Positions 17,275 through 27,023 of a DNA stretch of 64,000 nt are shown in pieces. Positions within the stretch are counted from its first letter, which is position 1; every line of letters starts with the position of its first letter. A program made the translations under genes and the position numbers. The notes under the pieces were generated by a model, which did no database searches, was not told the origin of the DNA, and worked only from the letters and a program-made list of their open reading frames with translations. This DNA comes from Bacteroidetes bacterium UBA7692 (GTDB taxonomy: Bacteria > Bacteroidota > Bacteroidia > Chitinophagales > LD1): NCBI GenBank assembly GCA_002482725.1, contig DLGO01000038.1, positions 19,789 through 83,788 of the forward strand. Direction: 5' to 3'.

Positions 17275-17300
17275 ATATGTTTACATCGTCAAATAATGCA
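17275..17300 (+). promoter_or_regulatory. Conserved upstream element, copy 2
   Basis: ATATGTTTACATCGTC followed by AAATAATGCA, 31 bp before the ATG at 17332. It is the closest match to copy 1: both continue identically through AAATAATGCA. The in-frame ATG at 17296 lies inside this element, which argues against it as the start codon. Confidence 0.6.
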
Positions 17301-17331
17301 ATTTTATATCAGTAATCTAAAAATCAGTTTT

Positions 17332-20300
17332 ATGAAATCAATTTTTTCCAAAATGGCATTACTGCTTGTATGCAGCTTGTTTTTGCTTCAGGCAAGGGCG
17401 GGCATTACCATACTATCGCCAAATGGTGGCGAACTGCTACAGTCATGGGTGCCGATAACAGTAACATTCAATGTCAGCGGCTCTACATCGGCGGTTAATA
17501 TCTATTTTTCAGAAAATGGGGGCTATACATATAAGGTTTCTAAATTGAATGCCGTTGTAAATCCTAATTCGGTTAACTCAATTCAGGTAAACACTCAATT
17601 CTCCGCATTCCCTCAATATGTTATTAAGGTAGAGGATGCCGCTGCTGCCACGGACTTTGACGTAACTGACAAGTTTATTTTTGTAACTCCGAATTTGGAT
17701 ATATATGCTTTTGACAGTGTAACTACATCAATGAATACCCCAATTACATTCTCATCCAGCATTTTTAGCACGGTATCAGAAAACCATAATTTCATCAATC
17801 ATTCCGGTTTGCAGCATGGAACTTTGGTGTTGTCGGGGGATTCTACTTTTACATATACGCCAAACCCTGGTTTTGTTGGTTTAGATACGCTCAATTATTA
17901 CATAACCAACGATCAGACTCCGGTAGGATATGGTGTAGGATTTGCCAGGATATATGTGGCATGTAGCATAAGTGCAGATGCAGGAACCGATGTAGTCAGC
18001 TGTAATCCGGGGAGCATTGCCCTGGGTGGCAGCACTGTTGCTTCCGGTGGTACTGCGCCGTATCGATATTTGTGGCAATCGCCCAACATTAGCCTAAGTG
18101 ATTATTCGGTTGCTAACCCAACAATTACCGGTGCGTTGACAGGCACGGCGAATTTTTCTTTGATTGTTAGAGATGCAAATGGCTGTGAGGCAACTGATGA
18201 TGTCCTGATTTCTAAAAGCATGGCACAGTTTACTATTGTTACCGATAATGTAGCTAATGAAACGTGTAATTCCGGCAATGGATCCATTGAGCTGAGCATA
18301 ACGGGTAATGGAGCTCCTTTTACCTTTAGCTGGACGGGCAGTACTGCGGTTACAGAGGATCTGACGCCTGTGAGTGCCGGCACCTATTCGGTAACTGTAA
18401 CAGATGCCGGAGGCTGTACTTTATCACAGAACTTTACGGTTAGTAGCACAGGAACTCCTGCGTTTACAATTGTGCAGGATTCTGTAGGTGATGAGATATG
18501 TGGCAATGCTGCATCCGGGTTTATAGATATAAGTATATCGGGTGCAGGTGCGCCATTTAGTTATGCGTGGGCAGGAGGTGTGTCCACACAGGATTGGAAT
18601 GGGTTGGTTGCCGGTACTTATAATGTAACAGTAACCAGTGCCTCGGGCTGTATGGTATCTGCAAGTTTTGTAGTAGGATATCGGACAGGGATGTTTGTGA
18701 ACGGTATAGTTACTGGCATTGGGTGCAGTGCTACAGGAGGGATTGACTTGACGGTAAATGGAGGTAGTCCACCTTTTACTTACCTGTGGAGCAATGCTCA
18801 AACTGCCGATGATGTACAAGGTGTAAATATTCCCGGCACTTATATAGTCACGGTGACGGATAACAATAGTTGTACAGAGGTGCGCTCCTACTCAATAACG
18901 AAGTTGCCCAACGCACTGGGCGTATCTATACCTGCGGATACCTTGCTATGCGCAGGCGATTCTGTTCCTTTATACCTAACTTCCCTATTGGGTGGCGTAT
19001 GGCCATATACCGTGGAATGGACGGCCAATGGAGTAGCTTTGCCGGATACCACTGGCTTTTGGGCAAAGCCTGTGGTGAATACTGAGTACATAGTTAATGT
19101 GACAGACTTTAGCGGATGCACGGGGACGGATACCGTAGAGGTAAATGTAAGCAGCGATTTTATAACATTTCAGCTTGATTCTATTGTTTCAGCCGGTTGC
19201 CCTGCCCTATATGGTGACATATACATTACTACAAGTAGCACAGCATTGCCGCTTACTTATGTATGGAATGATGGTGTGACGACCGAGGATAATACCTCCG
19301 CGCTTGCAGGAGTACATACGGTTAAAATAAGGAATGCAAGCGGATGCTGGTTAGAGGAATCATTTAATGTGCCATATCCTGTGCAGGCAAAAATAAATGA
19401 TGGAATGGATACCACTTTTTGTAGTCTGGATAGCGTGAAGCTATATCCATACATGTCGGGTGGTACCAAGCCGTATACTTTTACAATGTATTCCAGTCTG
19501 GGTCTTGTATCCGGTGATACCATTGTAACTGTTAAGCAGGCTTCAACTGCCAATTACAGGCTGCTGGTTACTGATGCAAAGGGCTGCACGGCTGCCGATA
19601 CTGTGGTGATAGCTATAGATACATGTGTGTGGCCAGGCGATGCCAATTATGATGGCCTGGTAAGCTCAGACGATGTGCTCAATTTAGGGTTGGCATATGG
19701 TGCCACAGGAACAACGAGATTTGGATTTATGAATTGGGGCAGGTATGTATCGAAGGATTGGGAAGCGTTTTTTGCGGATGGCCTTGATTATGAGCATGCA
19801 GACTGTAATGGAAATGGCATAATAAATCACGACGATACATTGGCGGTTACAAATAACTATAGCCTTACACATGCCAGAGGTGGCTGGGTAAATGGTGATA
19901 GATTTGCAGACCCTAAATTGTTCACTACGTTTGCGGCAGACACAGTGTATGCAGGCGATGTGCTTAGAGCTAGAATTCAACTGGGAGAGAGTACCCTGCC
20001 TGCTACAGATGTGTTTGGTATTTCATTCAGGATGCACTTTCCTCCTGGCAAGGTAGAAGAGTTCCGTGGATTGGATTTTACCGGTAACTGGATAACATCC
20101 GGCAACAACAATCCCATATACTTCCGTAAGGTAAATCTTGCTCAGGGATTTGCAGATATATGCGTGGTGCGCACGGATAATACGGATAAAACAGGATTCG
20201 GCTTGGTTGCCAATGCTGATTTTGTAATGAAAGAGGATATAACCGGTAAGAGCGATAACAGGACATTCTCGACCTTTGAAGTATCATACAGTAATGTGAA

Positions 20301-20628
20301 AATGATTTCTGCAAATGAGGCGGCGTTGCCTGTGTTTGCAGATGAGAATGAGGCCGTGTTAGCACAGTTCCCTAACGGGTTAAAAGATGTAAATGAGGCG
20401 CAGGCTACAGTGTACCCTAACCCTGTGTACCACACTATGGTGTTGTTAGCGGATGGTGTGCTGAAGGAGGTATTGCTGATAAACAGCATGGGAGAAAACA
20501 ATACTGTACCTATGCAAATAAATGGCAATGCTGCCAATATTGATGCCTCCGGATTGTCTGCGGGCGTTTATTACTTGCACCTGACAACAACCAATGGTAA
20601 AGCTGTGAGGCGTATAGTGAAGTATTGA
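17332..20628 (+). CDS. T9SS-exported surface protein with four SprB-like repeats
   Basis: 1098 residues from ATG 17332, chosen because it gives a normal signal peptide (MKSIFSKMALLLVCSLFLLQARAG) aligned with those of the paralogs; the 12-codon extension lies within the shared upstream element. Domain order repeats that of the preceding gene: SPNGGE Ig-like domain, Big_9-type domain (FTYTPNPGFVGLDTLNYYI), PKD-like domain, then only four SprB-like repeats, dockerin-like loops (GDANYDGLVSSDD and DCNGNGIINHDD), cohesin-like domain (VFGISFRMHFPPGKVEEF) and a type A sorting domain (VYPNPVYHTMVLL ... RRIVKY). The C-terminal third is very similar to its neighbours while the repeat region differs in number. 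Probable cell-surface protein; partner unknown. Confidence 0.88.
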   Translation: MKSIFSKMALLLVCSLFLLQARAGITILSPNGGELLQSWVPITVTFNVSGSTSAVNIYFSENGGYTYKVSKLNAVVNPNSVNSIQVNTQFSAFPQYVIKVEDAAAATDFDVTDKFIFVTPNLDIYAFDSVTTSMNTPITFSSSIFSTVSENHNFINHSGLQHGTLVLSGDSTFTYTPNPGFVGLDTLNYYITNDQTPVGYGVGFARIYVACSISADAGTDVVSCNPGSIALGGSTVASGGTAPYRYLWQSPNISLSDYSVANPTITGALTGTANFSLIVRDANGCEATDDVLISKSMAQFTIVTDNVANETCNSGNGSIELSITGNGAPFTFSWTGSTAVTEDLTPVSAGTYSVTVTDAGGCTLSQNFTVSSTGTPAFTIVQDSVGDEICGNAASGFIDISISGAGAPFSYAWAGGVSTQDWNGLVAGTYNVTVTSASGCMVSASFVVGYRTGMFVNGIVTGIGCSATGGIDLTVNGGSPPFTYLWSNAQTADDVQGVNIPGTYIVTVTDNNSCTEVRSYSITKLPNALGVSIPADTLLCAGDSVPLYLTSLLGGVWPYTVEWTANGVALPDTTGFWAKPVVNTEYIVNVTDFSGCTGTDTVEVNVSSDFITFQLDSIVSAGCPALYGDIYITTSSTALPLTYVWNDGVTTEDNTSALAGVHTVKIRNASGCWLEESFNVPYPVQAKINDGMDTTFCSLDSVKLYPYMSGGTKPYTFTMYSSLGLVSGDTIVTVKQASTANYRLLVTDAKGCTAADTVVIAIDTCVWPGDANYDGLVSSDDVLNLGLAYGATGTTRFGFMNWGRYVSKDWEAFFADGLDYEHADCNGNGIINHDDTLAVTNNYSLTHARGGWVNGDRFADPKLFTTFAADTVYAGDVLRARIQLGESTLPATDVFGISFRMHFPPGKVEEFRGLDFTGNWITSGNNNPIYFRKVNLAQGFADICVVRTDNTDKTGFGLVANADFVMKEDITGKSDNRTFSTFEVSYSNVKMISANEAALPVFADENEAVLAQFPNGLKDVNEAQATVYPNPVYHTMVLLADGVLKEVLLINSMGENNTVPMQINGNAANIDASGLSAGVYYLHLTTTNGKAVRRIVKY

Positions 20629-20655
20629 AAGTAATTTTTTGAAAGAGTATTAGAG

Positions 20656-20691
20656 AAGGAAAGTCTGACAGCGTCAGTCTTTCCTTTTTTT
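20656..20691 (+). terminator. Intrinsic terminator
   Basis: AAGGAAAG-T-CTGAC and GTCAG-T-CTTTCCTT form a 13-bp stem with one T-T mismatch and an AGC loop, followed by a T-run. It ends the second tandem surface-protein gene. Confidence 0.85.
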
Positions 20692-20850
20692 ATTTGATGG
20701 AACATCATAGTGTTATTGTAATTTATATCCCATTTTATTTTAGAAGTATAGATTTTAAGTAATTGTATATGAATTATTTAGTCTGATTTATACTTTTTTA
20801 TTTATTCCATTATTATTAAAATATGCACTGATGACTCAATCTGTATTGAG

Positions 20851-20874
20851 ATATGTTTACATCGTGAAATATTG
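20851..20874 (+). promoter_or_regulatory. Conserved upstream element, copy 3
   Basis: ATATGTTTACATCGTG followed by AAATATTG, 42 bp before the ATG at 20917. It differs from copy 2 at two positions over 24 bp. Confidence 0.55.
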
Positions 20875-20916
20875 TCTAAAACAGGATAAGGAATGATTAA
20901 TTTTAATTTCAGATAT

Positions 20917-23694
20917 ATGAAACCACTTTTTCTTAAAGCTATTTGCTCACTTGTATTTGCTTTTATGGTGTTGCAGAATGTAGCGGCCAATACCGCACCA
21001 TCAGCCTTTGGCGATAGCTTGAATACAACCAAGAATACCGCGCTTACATTTAAGCCATCCTTTGGTGATGCAGATTTGATAGATGATCATATAGCGACTG
21101 CGGTTACAAACCCGGTAAATGGTGCAATAGCTAAGGTGGATGATACCACTTTTCTTTACACGCCGAATAATAACTATGTAGGGTTGGACACCTTTACCTA
21201 TAGTATTTGCGACAATGGATCGCCGGTATTATGCAGCCAGGGTTTTGTGCGGATATATGTAGGTTGTGAGGAGCTGATAGTTAATGGAGGAAAGGACTCT
21301 ACTGTGTGTGGTACAGCATCAATTGTTTTGGGAGGCAACCCCACTGCAGCAGGTGGCAGCGCACCATATACATACAATTGGCAATCTACAATTGGCATAT
21401 CTCCTGTAGCCAACCCGGTGATCAATCCTTCGGGTTCCTTTCATGTATTCCTGTATGTTATGGATGCCAACGGGTGCATCGGTCAAGATGATTTTCAGGT
21501 GACTACCAGTGCGGCAGGTTTTTTTGTGGTGCGGGATAGTGTAAGAAATACTACCTGTGCGGGAAATGATGGGTATATACAAATATCGGTGACGGGAACC
21601 GGTGCGCCATTTTCCTATGCGTGGACCATGGGTGCAACAACTGAAGATATTACGGGTCTTGTAGCCGGAGCTTATACTGTAACGGTGACAGAGAACTCAG
21701 GCTTGTGTAAAGTGACACGCAGCTTTACGTTAACTCCGCTTACTATACAAACAATTGCTATACGCGATACTACTTGTGCTGCTACAGGTAGCATTGATAT
21801 AAATGTTGTTGGTGGAGGTTTTGGATATAGCTACCTCTGGAGCAATGCGACCATAACACAGGATATAAATAGCCTGAGCGCCGGCACCTATTCGCTAACA
21901 GTAACAGATGCTGATAACTGCACGGCAACGCAGTCTTATACGATAAGCAATGCGGTAAATTCGGTCTTAGCCAATGCAGGCAAGGATACAGCGCTTTGTT
22001 CGGGTTCTTCTTTGATACTAGGGGGAAGTGCTACTGCAATAGGTGGGACGGGACCATACACCTACAGGTGGAGTGGCGTAAATGTAACTGATACGGCTTT
22101 AGCGAATCCTGTTGTGGCAGCGGTTGCAGACAAATCTTACTACCTGACTGTAACAGATGCCAATGGATGTACAAACCTGGATACTATAGTAGTGAATACA
22201 AGTAACCAGGATATAAATATTGTTACCGATTCGGTGGTAAGTACCTGTGTTACGGGCGTTGGGGGAATATACATAACGGCGAGCAGCGGTAGCACTCCGC
22301 TTAGCTATGCATGGAGCAATGCCGCTACTACAGATGATATAGCGGGTCTGGCTGCAGGTACATATACGATAACCGTAACGAATGCTGCAACATGTACTAA
22401 AACGCAAGGGTTTAGTATTCAAAACTCTATACTGGACGTGAAGATAGGTATGGGAAACAGGGACACTTCATTTTGCTACCTGGATACATTCAGGCTGCAG
22501 GCTGTGATACTGATGGCAGGCTCTGCACCATACATTTACGATTGGACCTCATCCAATGCGGGATTTAGTTTTAATGATACTTTGCTGCAGAGAAGAGAAA
22601 AGTTTAATACCACTTTCTATCTGAAGGTTACGGATAGCAAAGGCTGCTTTGATGTAGATACTATGCTCGTAAGGGCTGACACTTGCGTATGGCCAGGCGA
22701 TGCAAACTATGATGGCGCGGTGCTGATGGATGATGTGCTGCAATTGGGCGTGGCTTTTGACTCAACCGGCTTTGGCAGGCAGCAGGCCTCCAATACATTT
22801 ATTTCACAGGTTTCGGAAAACTGGAACAGGCAATTTGCCGGTGGGTTGAACTACGAGCATGCAGACTGCGATGGAAATGCAGTGGTGAATCATGATGATA
22901 CATTGGCTATATCGCTGAACTATTCCCGAACGCACTCCCGTGGAGGGGCATGGGTAAATGGTAACAAGCTGACCGATCCTATGCTGTTTACAAAGTTCAA
23001 CGATGATACAATTGCGGCTAGTAGCAAACTAACGGCTGCAATACAACTGGGCAATATTGATATACCGGCAACAGGTATGCTGGGCATATCTTTCAGGATG
23101 CACTTTCCGGTAAATAAGGTAGATACTTTTCTGGGGTTGGACTTCAGCGGCAACTGGTTTGTGGCAGGCAACAGCAATCCTATTTTCTTTCGTAAGCTGA
23201 ATTTCACTCAAGGGTATATAGATGTATGTGCAGTGCGTACAAATCACAGCAACAATACAGGATTTGGCCTGGTGGCCAATGCAGATTTTGTAATGAAAGA
23301 TGATATAACAGGAAAGGACAACATTGCAGTATATTCTTCTTTCCCAATTACCTATACTGATGTGAAAATGATTTCTGCAACAGAAGATTCATTGCCTGTA
23401 TATGCTGAAGAAAATGCCACGGTGCTGGTGCAGCTGGTAGATGGAATAAAAGATATAAATGAGATAAACGCTACGGTATACCCTAACCCTGTGCACCAGA
23501 CCATGCTACTGATAGCAGATGGTGTGCTGAAGGAAATACTGCTGATGAACAGCATGGGTGAAAGCATTATGGCACCAATGCAGATAAATGGCAATAGCGC
23601 TAATATAGATGCCGCAGACCTGGCAGCAGGTGTGTACTACCTGCACCTAACTACTGCCAATGGCAAGGCGGTGAAGCGCATAGTGAAATACTAA
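20917..23694 (+). CDS. T9SS-exported surface protein with three SprB-like repeats
   Basis: 925 residues from ATG 20917 (MKPLFLKAICSLVFAFMVLQNVAA signal peptide); the eight codons back to 20893 are not needed. It lacks the SPNGGE domain of its two upstream paralogs and begins directly with the Big_9/cadherin-like domain (APSAFGDSLNTTKNT ... LDTFTYSICDNG). It has PKD-like modules, three SprB-like repeats (GAPFSYAWTMGATTEDITGL and relatives), the dockerin-like pair (GDANYDGAVLMDD, DCDGNAVVNHDD), the cohesin-like domain (MLGISFRMHFPVNKVDTF) and a type A sorting domain (VYPNPVHQTMLL ... KRIVKY). It is the last member of the tandem triplication and is followed by a strong terminator. Confidence 0.88.
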   Translation: MKPLFLKAICSLVFAFMVLQNVAANTAPSAFGDSLNTTKNTALTFKPSFGDADLIDDHIATAVTNPVNGAIAKVDDTTFLYTPNNNYVGLDTFTYSICDNGSPVLCSQGFVRIYVGCEELIVNGGKDSTVCGTASIVLGGNPTAAGGSAPYTYNWQSTIGISPVANPVINPSGSFHVFLYVMDANGCIGQDDFQVTTSAAGFFVVRDSVRNTTCAGNDGYIQISVTGTGAPFSYAWTMGATTEDITGLVAGAYTVTVTENSGLCKVTRSFTLTPLTIQTIAIRDTTCAATGSIDINVVGGGFGYSYLWSNATITQDINSLSAGTYSLTVTDADNCTATQSYTISNAVNSVLANAGKDTALCSGSSLILGGSATAIGGTGPYTYRWSGVNVTDTALANPVVAAVADKSYYLTVTDANGCTNLDTIVVNTSNQDINIVTDSVVSTCVTGVGGIYITASSGSTPLSYAWSNAATTDDIAGLAAGTYTITVTNAATCTKTQGFSIQNSILDVKIGMGNRDTSFCYLDTFRLQAVILMAGSAPYIYDWTSSNAGFSFNDTLLQRREKFNTTFYLKVTDSKGCFDVDTMLVRADTCVWPGDANYDGAVLMDDVLQLGVAFDSTGFGRQQASNTFISQVSENWNRQFAGGLNYEHADCDGNAVVNHDDTLAISLNYSRTHSRGGAWVNGNKLTDPMLFTKFNDDTIAASSKLTAAIQLGNIDIPATGMLGISFRMHFPVNKVDTFLGLDFSGNWFVAGNSNPIFFRKLNFTQGYIDVCAVRTNHSNNTGFGLVANADFVMKDDITGKDNIAVYSSFPITYTDVKMISATEDSLPVYAEENATVLVQLVDGIKDINEINATVYPNPVHQTMLLIADGVLKEILLMNSMGESIMAPMQINGNSANIDAADLAAGVYYLHLTTANGKAVKRIVKY

Positions 23695-23717
23695 GCGGCT
23701 AGATTAATACGGCTAAA

Positions 23718-23755
23718 AGCAAAAAGGGGATTGACATTGTCAATCCCCTTTTGCT
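23718..23755. terminator. Bidirectional terminator
   Basis: AGCAAAAAGGGGATTGAC and GTCAATCCCCTTTTGCT pair over 17 bp with one bulged A and an ATT loop. It lies between convergent genes (surface protein ending 23694, TetR regulator ending 23775). The GGGG-ATTGAC core resembles the terminator at 17092. Confidence 0.88.
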
Positions 23756-23774
23756 TTATAATGATATGCTGCAA

Positions 23775-24377
23775 TTAAAGATCGTCCAGTACTTCTGCCT
23801 TGGCTTTTTTGGTAGCAGGTTTCTCCAGGCGGTATATGATGCGCTTGTGGGTGTTTTCTATATAGCTTTTATCGTTGAAGATACGCGCCATCATAATGCT
23901 GCCCTCTACTTCGGCTACGCTACGCTCAGCTAATTCACTGGCTATGTTTTCGGCGTATTTGTCCTGATAAATGAATTTAAGCGCATCGAAAAAATCCTGG
24001 AAAAACTGGCGGATGATAGGATTGAACTGAGGCACTACGAGTGCGCTCTCTATACCCATGTTGCCATATAGCTTGCCTGTTTTGGCATCGAAGAAAACTT
24101 TCTCTGATTCTGCCGCCAGGTTTTTTAGCCTTTGTACTGCAGGAATATTCTCTTTGTAAGCCTGTGCAAATATGTGGGTGCGGAAGTGCTCGTGTACGTA
24201 TTTAATAACGGTCTCCATCAGCTGTTCCTTGCCACTGAAGTAGTGGTAGATACTGCCCTTAAGAATACCGCATGCGCGCGCGATGTCTGCCATGGATATA
24301 TCGTTGTAGCTTTTCTGGCGAAAGAGCTTCAGCGACTGTACTATGATTGCCTGTTCATCAACCTTTTGTTTGGGCAT
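23775..24377 (-). CDS. TetR/AcrR family transcriptional regulator
   Basis: 200 residues from the ATG at 24377 (MPKQKVDEQAI); the 17-codon upstream extension reads through the predicted promoter. The N-terminal HTH is clear: residues about 20-45 hold YNDISMADIARACGILKGSIYHYFSGKEQLM, with the family's GxLKGSIYHYF recognition helix. The C-terminal ligand domain is helical and has no recognisable pocket signature. It ends in a Lys/Ala-rich tail. Divergently placed to the PLP enzyme gene (185 bp between starts), it may repress that gene or itself. A canonical -7 box, TATATTTG, lies at 24411-24418. Confidence 0.9.
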   Translation of the reverse strand: MPKQKVDEQAIIVQSLKLFRQKSYNDISMADIARACGILKGSIYHYFSGKEQLMETVIKYVHEHFRTHIFAQAYKENIPAVQRLKNLAAESEKVFFDAKTGKLYGNMGIESALVVPQFNPIIRQFFQDFFDALKFIYQDKYAENIASELAERSVAEVEGSIMMARIFNDKSYIENTHKRIIYRLEKPATKKAKAEVLDDL

Positions 24378-24410
24378 TGCGCTTTTATTTTCAGTGCTTA
24401 AATGTAAGTG

Positions 24411-24418
24411 CAAATATA
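24411..24418 (-). promoter_or_regulatory. Possible -7 box of the TetR gene
   Basis: CAAATATA on the plus strand reads TATATTTG on the minus strand, matching TAnnTTTG, 33 bp before the chosen start. No -33 TTG at the usual spacing. It supports the 24377 start over 24428. Confidence 0.4.
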
Positions 24419-24506
24419 TTTTTACCAAACGATAGTTCGATAAAAAATATGTTATGGCTTATGCACATCGAAAAATGGCCGGAATGCGGATACGGGGCGG
24501 GATCAT

Positions 24507-24514
24507 TACATTTG
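24507..24514 (+). promoter_or_regulatory. Possible -7 box of the PLP-enzyme gene
   Basis: TACATTTG, a perfect TAnnTTTG, 47 bp before the ATG at 24562. If used, it excludes the upstream in-frame ATGs at 24454-24484. A small palindrome CGGCAA-A-TTGCCG follows at 24525-24537 and could be an operator, for instance for the divergent TetR protein. Confidence 0.4.
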
Positions 24515-24561
24515 TAGGGCATGGCGGCAAATTGCCGTTTTTGCGAACTAAACAGAGCAGC

Positions 24562-25722
24562 ATGGACTACGACTATATCATAAACCACCTGGGCGAAGAC
24601 CGGGAGAAGTACTTTGGAGCGGTGTCGCCACCCATTATGCAGACGAGCAACTTCGGCTTCGGCACAGTAGAGGAGATGCGGCAGGCGCTGATGGATGAGC
24701 AGGCAAACCACCTGTATACCCGTGGTAATAACCCCACGGTAGAGATATTACGGAAAAAGCTGGCTGCGCTGGCCGGGGCGGAGGATGCCCTGGTATTTGG
24801 CAGTGGCATGGCGGCGATAAGCTCGGCATTGCTATCTAATGTAAAAGCAGGCGACCATGTGATGTGCATGCTGCACCCATATAGCTGGATAAAGCGATTG
24901 GTAGGCGTAATACTGCCACAGTTTGGAATAGAGGGCCAGTTTGTAGATGCTAAGGATATAGATGCCGTAAAAGCTGCTATAAAGGATAATACTACGGTGA
25001 TAATACTGGAAAGCCCCAACACCTTTACATTTGAGGTGCAGGATATAAGGGCGATAGTAGCGATAGCCAAAGAGCGTGGAATAACTACCATGATAGATAA
25101 TACCTATAGTACCATGCTGGGGCAGCGGTGCATAGAGCTGGGCATAGACATAGAGCTGCACTCGGCCTCTAAGTATATATCGGGGCACAGCGATGTGGTG
25201 GCCGGCGTGGCAATAGGTAGTAAGGAGCATATAGCCAATATCTACAAGAAAGGCTTTATGAACCTGGGTGGTATTATTTCGCCAAATGATGCATGGCTGC
25301 TGCTGCGTGGTTTGCGGACATTGAAGCTGCGGCTGAAACATATAGCAGAGAATACGCAGCGGGTGGTGGACTTTATGGAGGCACAACCGCAGGTGACTAA
25401 GGTGCTGTATCCATTCTCTACAAGCTTTGCGCAATATGAGCTGGCAAAGGAGCAGATGCAATGGTGCGGGGGATTGTTTTCTGTATTGCTGAATACAGAA
25501 GATGTAGATGTGATAGAGCGGTTTTGCAACGAGCTGAAATACTTTCAGCTGGCAGTGAGCTGGGGCGGGCATGAGTCGCTGGTGATACCTGCCTGTGCTG
25601 CCTTGCCCAAGAATGCCTACCGCAGCCATGTGCCGCGCAACCTGGTGCGCCTGTACTGCGGGCTGGAAGATGCCGAAACACTAACAGGGGATTTGAAGAA
25701 TGCGCTGCAATATGTAGTTTAG
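24562..25722 (+). CDS. Cys/Met metabolism PLP-dependent enzyme (cystathionine lyase/synthase family)
   Basis: 386 residues from ATG 24562, the usual family length; the 36-residue extension to 24454 is not family-like and precedes a -7 box. Signatures of the trans-sulfuration family: YTRGNNPTVEIL (phosphate and substrate contacts), FGSGMAAISSALL (cofactor loop), ESPNTFTFEVQDI, MIDNTYST with the pyridine-binding Asp, and SASKYISGHSDVVAG with the Schiff-base Lys204. The family includes cystathionine gamma-synthase, beta- and gamma-lyase and methionine gamma-lyase; the sequence alone does not separate them. The cytosolic enzyme acts on sulfur amino acids. DUF2851 and PspC genes follow in the same direction after 17 bp. 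Confidence 0.88.
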   Translation: MDYDYIINHLGEDREKYFGAVSPPIMQTSNFGFGTVEEMRQALMDEQANHLYTRGNNPTVEILRKKLAALAGAEDALVFGSGMAAISSALLSNVKAGDHVMCMLHPYSWIKRLVGVILPQFGIEGQFVDAKDIDAVKAAIKDNTTVIILESPNTFTFEVQDIRAIVAIAKERGITTMIDNTYSTMLGQRCIELGIDIELHSASKYISGHSDVVAGVAIGSKEHIANIYKKGFMNLGGIISPNDAWLLLRGLRTLKLRLKHIAENTQRVVDFMEAQPQVTKVLYPFSTSFAQYELAKEQMQWCGGLFSVLLNTEDVDVIERFCNELKYFQLAVSWGGHESLVIPACAALPKNAYRSHVPRNLVRLYCGLEDAETLTGDLKNALQYVV

Positions 25723-25739
25723 CCAATAGATAGAACACT

Positions 25740-27023
25740 ATGCGCGAAGAACTACTGCACTATATATGGCAATACGGCCTGTTTGACAAAACAGGGCTGG
25801 CAACAACTTCAGGCGAGCCTGTGCAGATACTGAAGCCCGGCCTGCTGAACAAGGATGCGGGGCCTGATTTCGGGCAGGCGAAAATACAGATAGGCACTAC
25901 CACCTGGGCGGGTAATGTAGAGATGCATATAAACGCTTCGGATTGGAATGCGCATAAGCACCAAAACGATGAGGCATACAACAATGTAATACTGCATGTG
26001 GTGTACCGCTGCGATGTGCCGGAGGTGCTGCGCAAAAACGGCACGCCGATACTACAGGTAGAACTGAAAGAGCGGATAGACGAGCGGCTGCTGGCGCGCT
26101 ACACAGCACTGATGGAGTCGCAGCATGCCATAGCGTGTGGAGCCCTGGTGAACAAGGTGGATGAGGGCATACGCAGCATGGGTATGGACCGCATGGCGAT
26201 AGAGCGGCTGGAGCAGAAAGTGCAATCGGTACAGGCTCTGCTGGAACGACATGGCAATGACTGGGAGCAAGTGTTGCTGATAATGCTGGCACGCTACCTG
26301 GGCAGCACGGTAAACCGGGAGGTGTTTGAAGTAATGGCTGCAAGCCTGCCACACCAGATAATAGCCAAGCATGCTGATAACCTGCTGCAGATAGAAGCCT
26401 TGCTCTTCGGGCAGGCGGGATTGCTGCATGGTGAGTTTACTGAAGATTACCCACGGCAGCTGCAACAGGAATACAAATACCTGAAGCGGCTGCACAACCT
26501 GACACCACTGCAAGCGGGTGTGGTGAAGTTTGCCAGGGTAAGGCCGCAGGCTTTCCCGACTGTGCGGCTGGCGAAGCTGGCGGCGGCGCTGCATAGCAAT
26601 ACCAAACTATTTGGCAGGATAATGGAGCAGCCCGAGCTAAGGACACTACAGGAGATATTTGCCACAGTGCCATCGGAGTATTGGCAGCACCATTTCAGAT
26701 TTGAGGAGCGGACAGAGAAGAAAATGAACCATAACTTCAGCGAGGCCACGCTGAACTCCCTGGTGCTGAATGCTGTGTGCCCGGTACTTTTCAGCTACGG
26801 CCGGTACAAGAGCGAGGAGAAATACTGCGACAAGGCACTGGAGCTGCTACAGCAGATTCCGGTAGAAAAGAATAACATCACCACTTTATTTCAGAATTTT
26901 GGTTTTAAATTGCAGTCGGCATACGATAGCCAGGCGGTGATACAACTGAAAAAGGAGTATTGCGAGTCTTACAGTTGTGCGCGCTGCCCGATAGGCAACG
27001 ATATATTAAAACAAAGAATATGA
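25740..27023 (+). CDS. DUF2851 family protein
   Basis: 427 residues. The opening MREELLHYIWQYGLFD, LLNKDAGPDFGQAKIQI, WAGNVEMHINASDWNAHKH and NNVILHVVYRCD are the hallmarks of DUF2851, a family found mainly in Bacteroidota and of unknown function. The GPDF...E-x-H pattern with Asp/Glu residues spaced along a beta sheet resembles a nuclease-like fold, but that is inference. The C-terminus has a possible metal-binding set, CESYSCARCPIG. Its stop overlaps the ATG of the PspC gene (ATGA), so translation is coupled. Confidence 0.88.
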   Translation: MREELLHYIWQYGLFDKTGLATTSGEPVQILKPGLLNKDAGPDFGQAKIQIGTTTWAGNVEMHINASDWNAHKHQNDEAYNNVILHVVYRCDVPEVLRKNGTPILQVELKERIDERLLARYTALMESQHAIACGALVNKVDEGIRSMGMDRMAIERLEQKVQSVQALLERHGNDWEQVLLIMLARYLGSTVNREVFEVMAASLPHQIIAKHADNLLQIEALLFGQAGLLHGEFTEDYPRQLQQEYKYLKRLHNLTPLQAGVVKFARVRPQAFPTVRLAKLAAALHSNTKLFGRIMEQPELRTLQEIFATVPSEYWQHHFRFEERTEKKMNHNFSEATLNSLVLNAVCPVLFSYGRYKSEEKYCDKALELLQQIPVEKNNITTLFQNFGFKLQSAYDSQAVIQLKKEYCESYSCARCPIGNDILKQRI

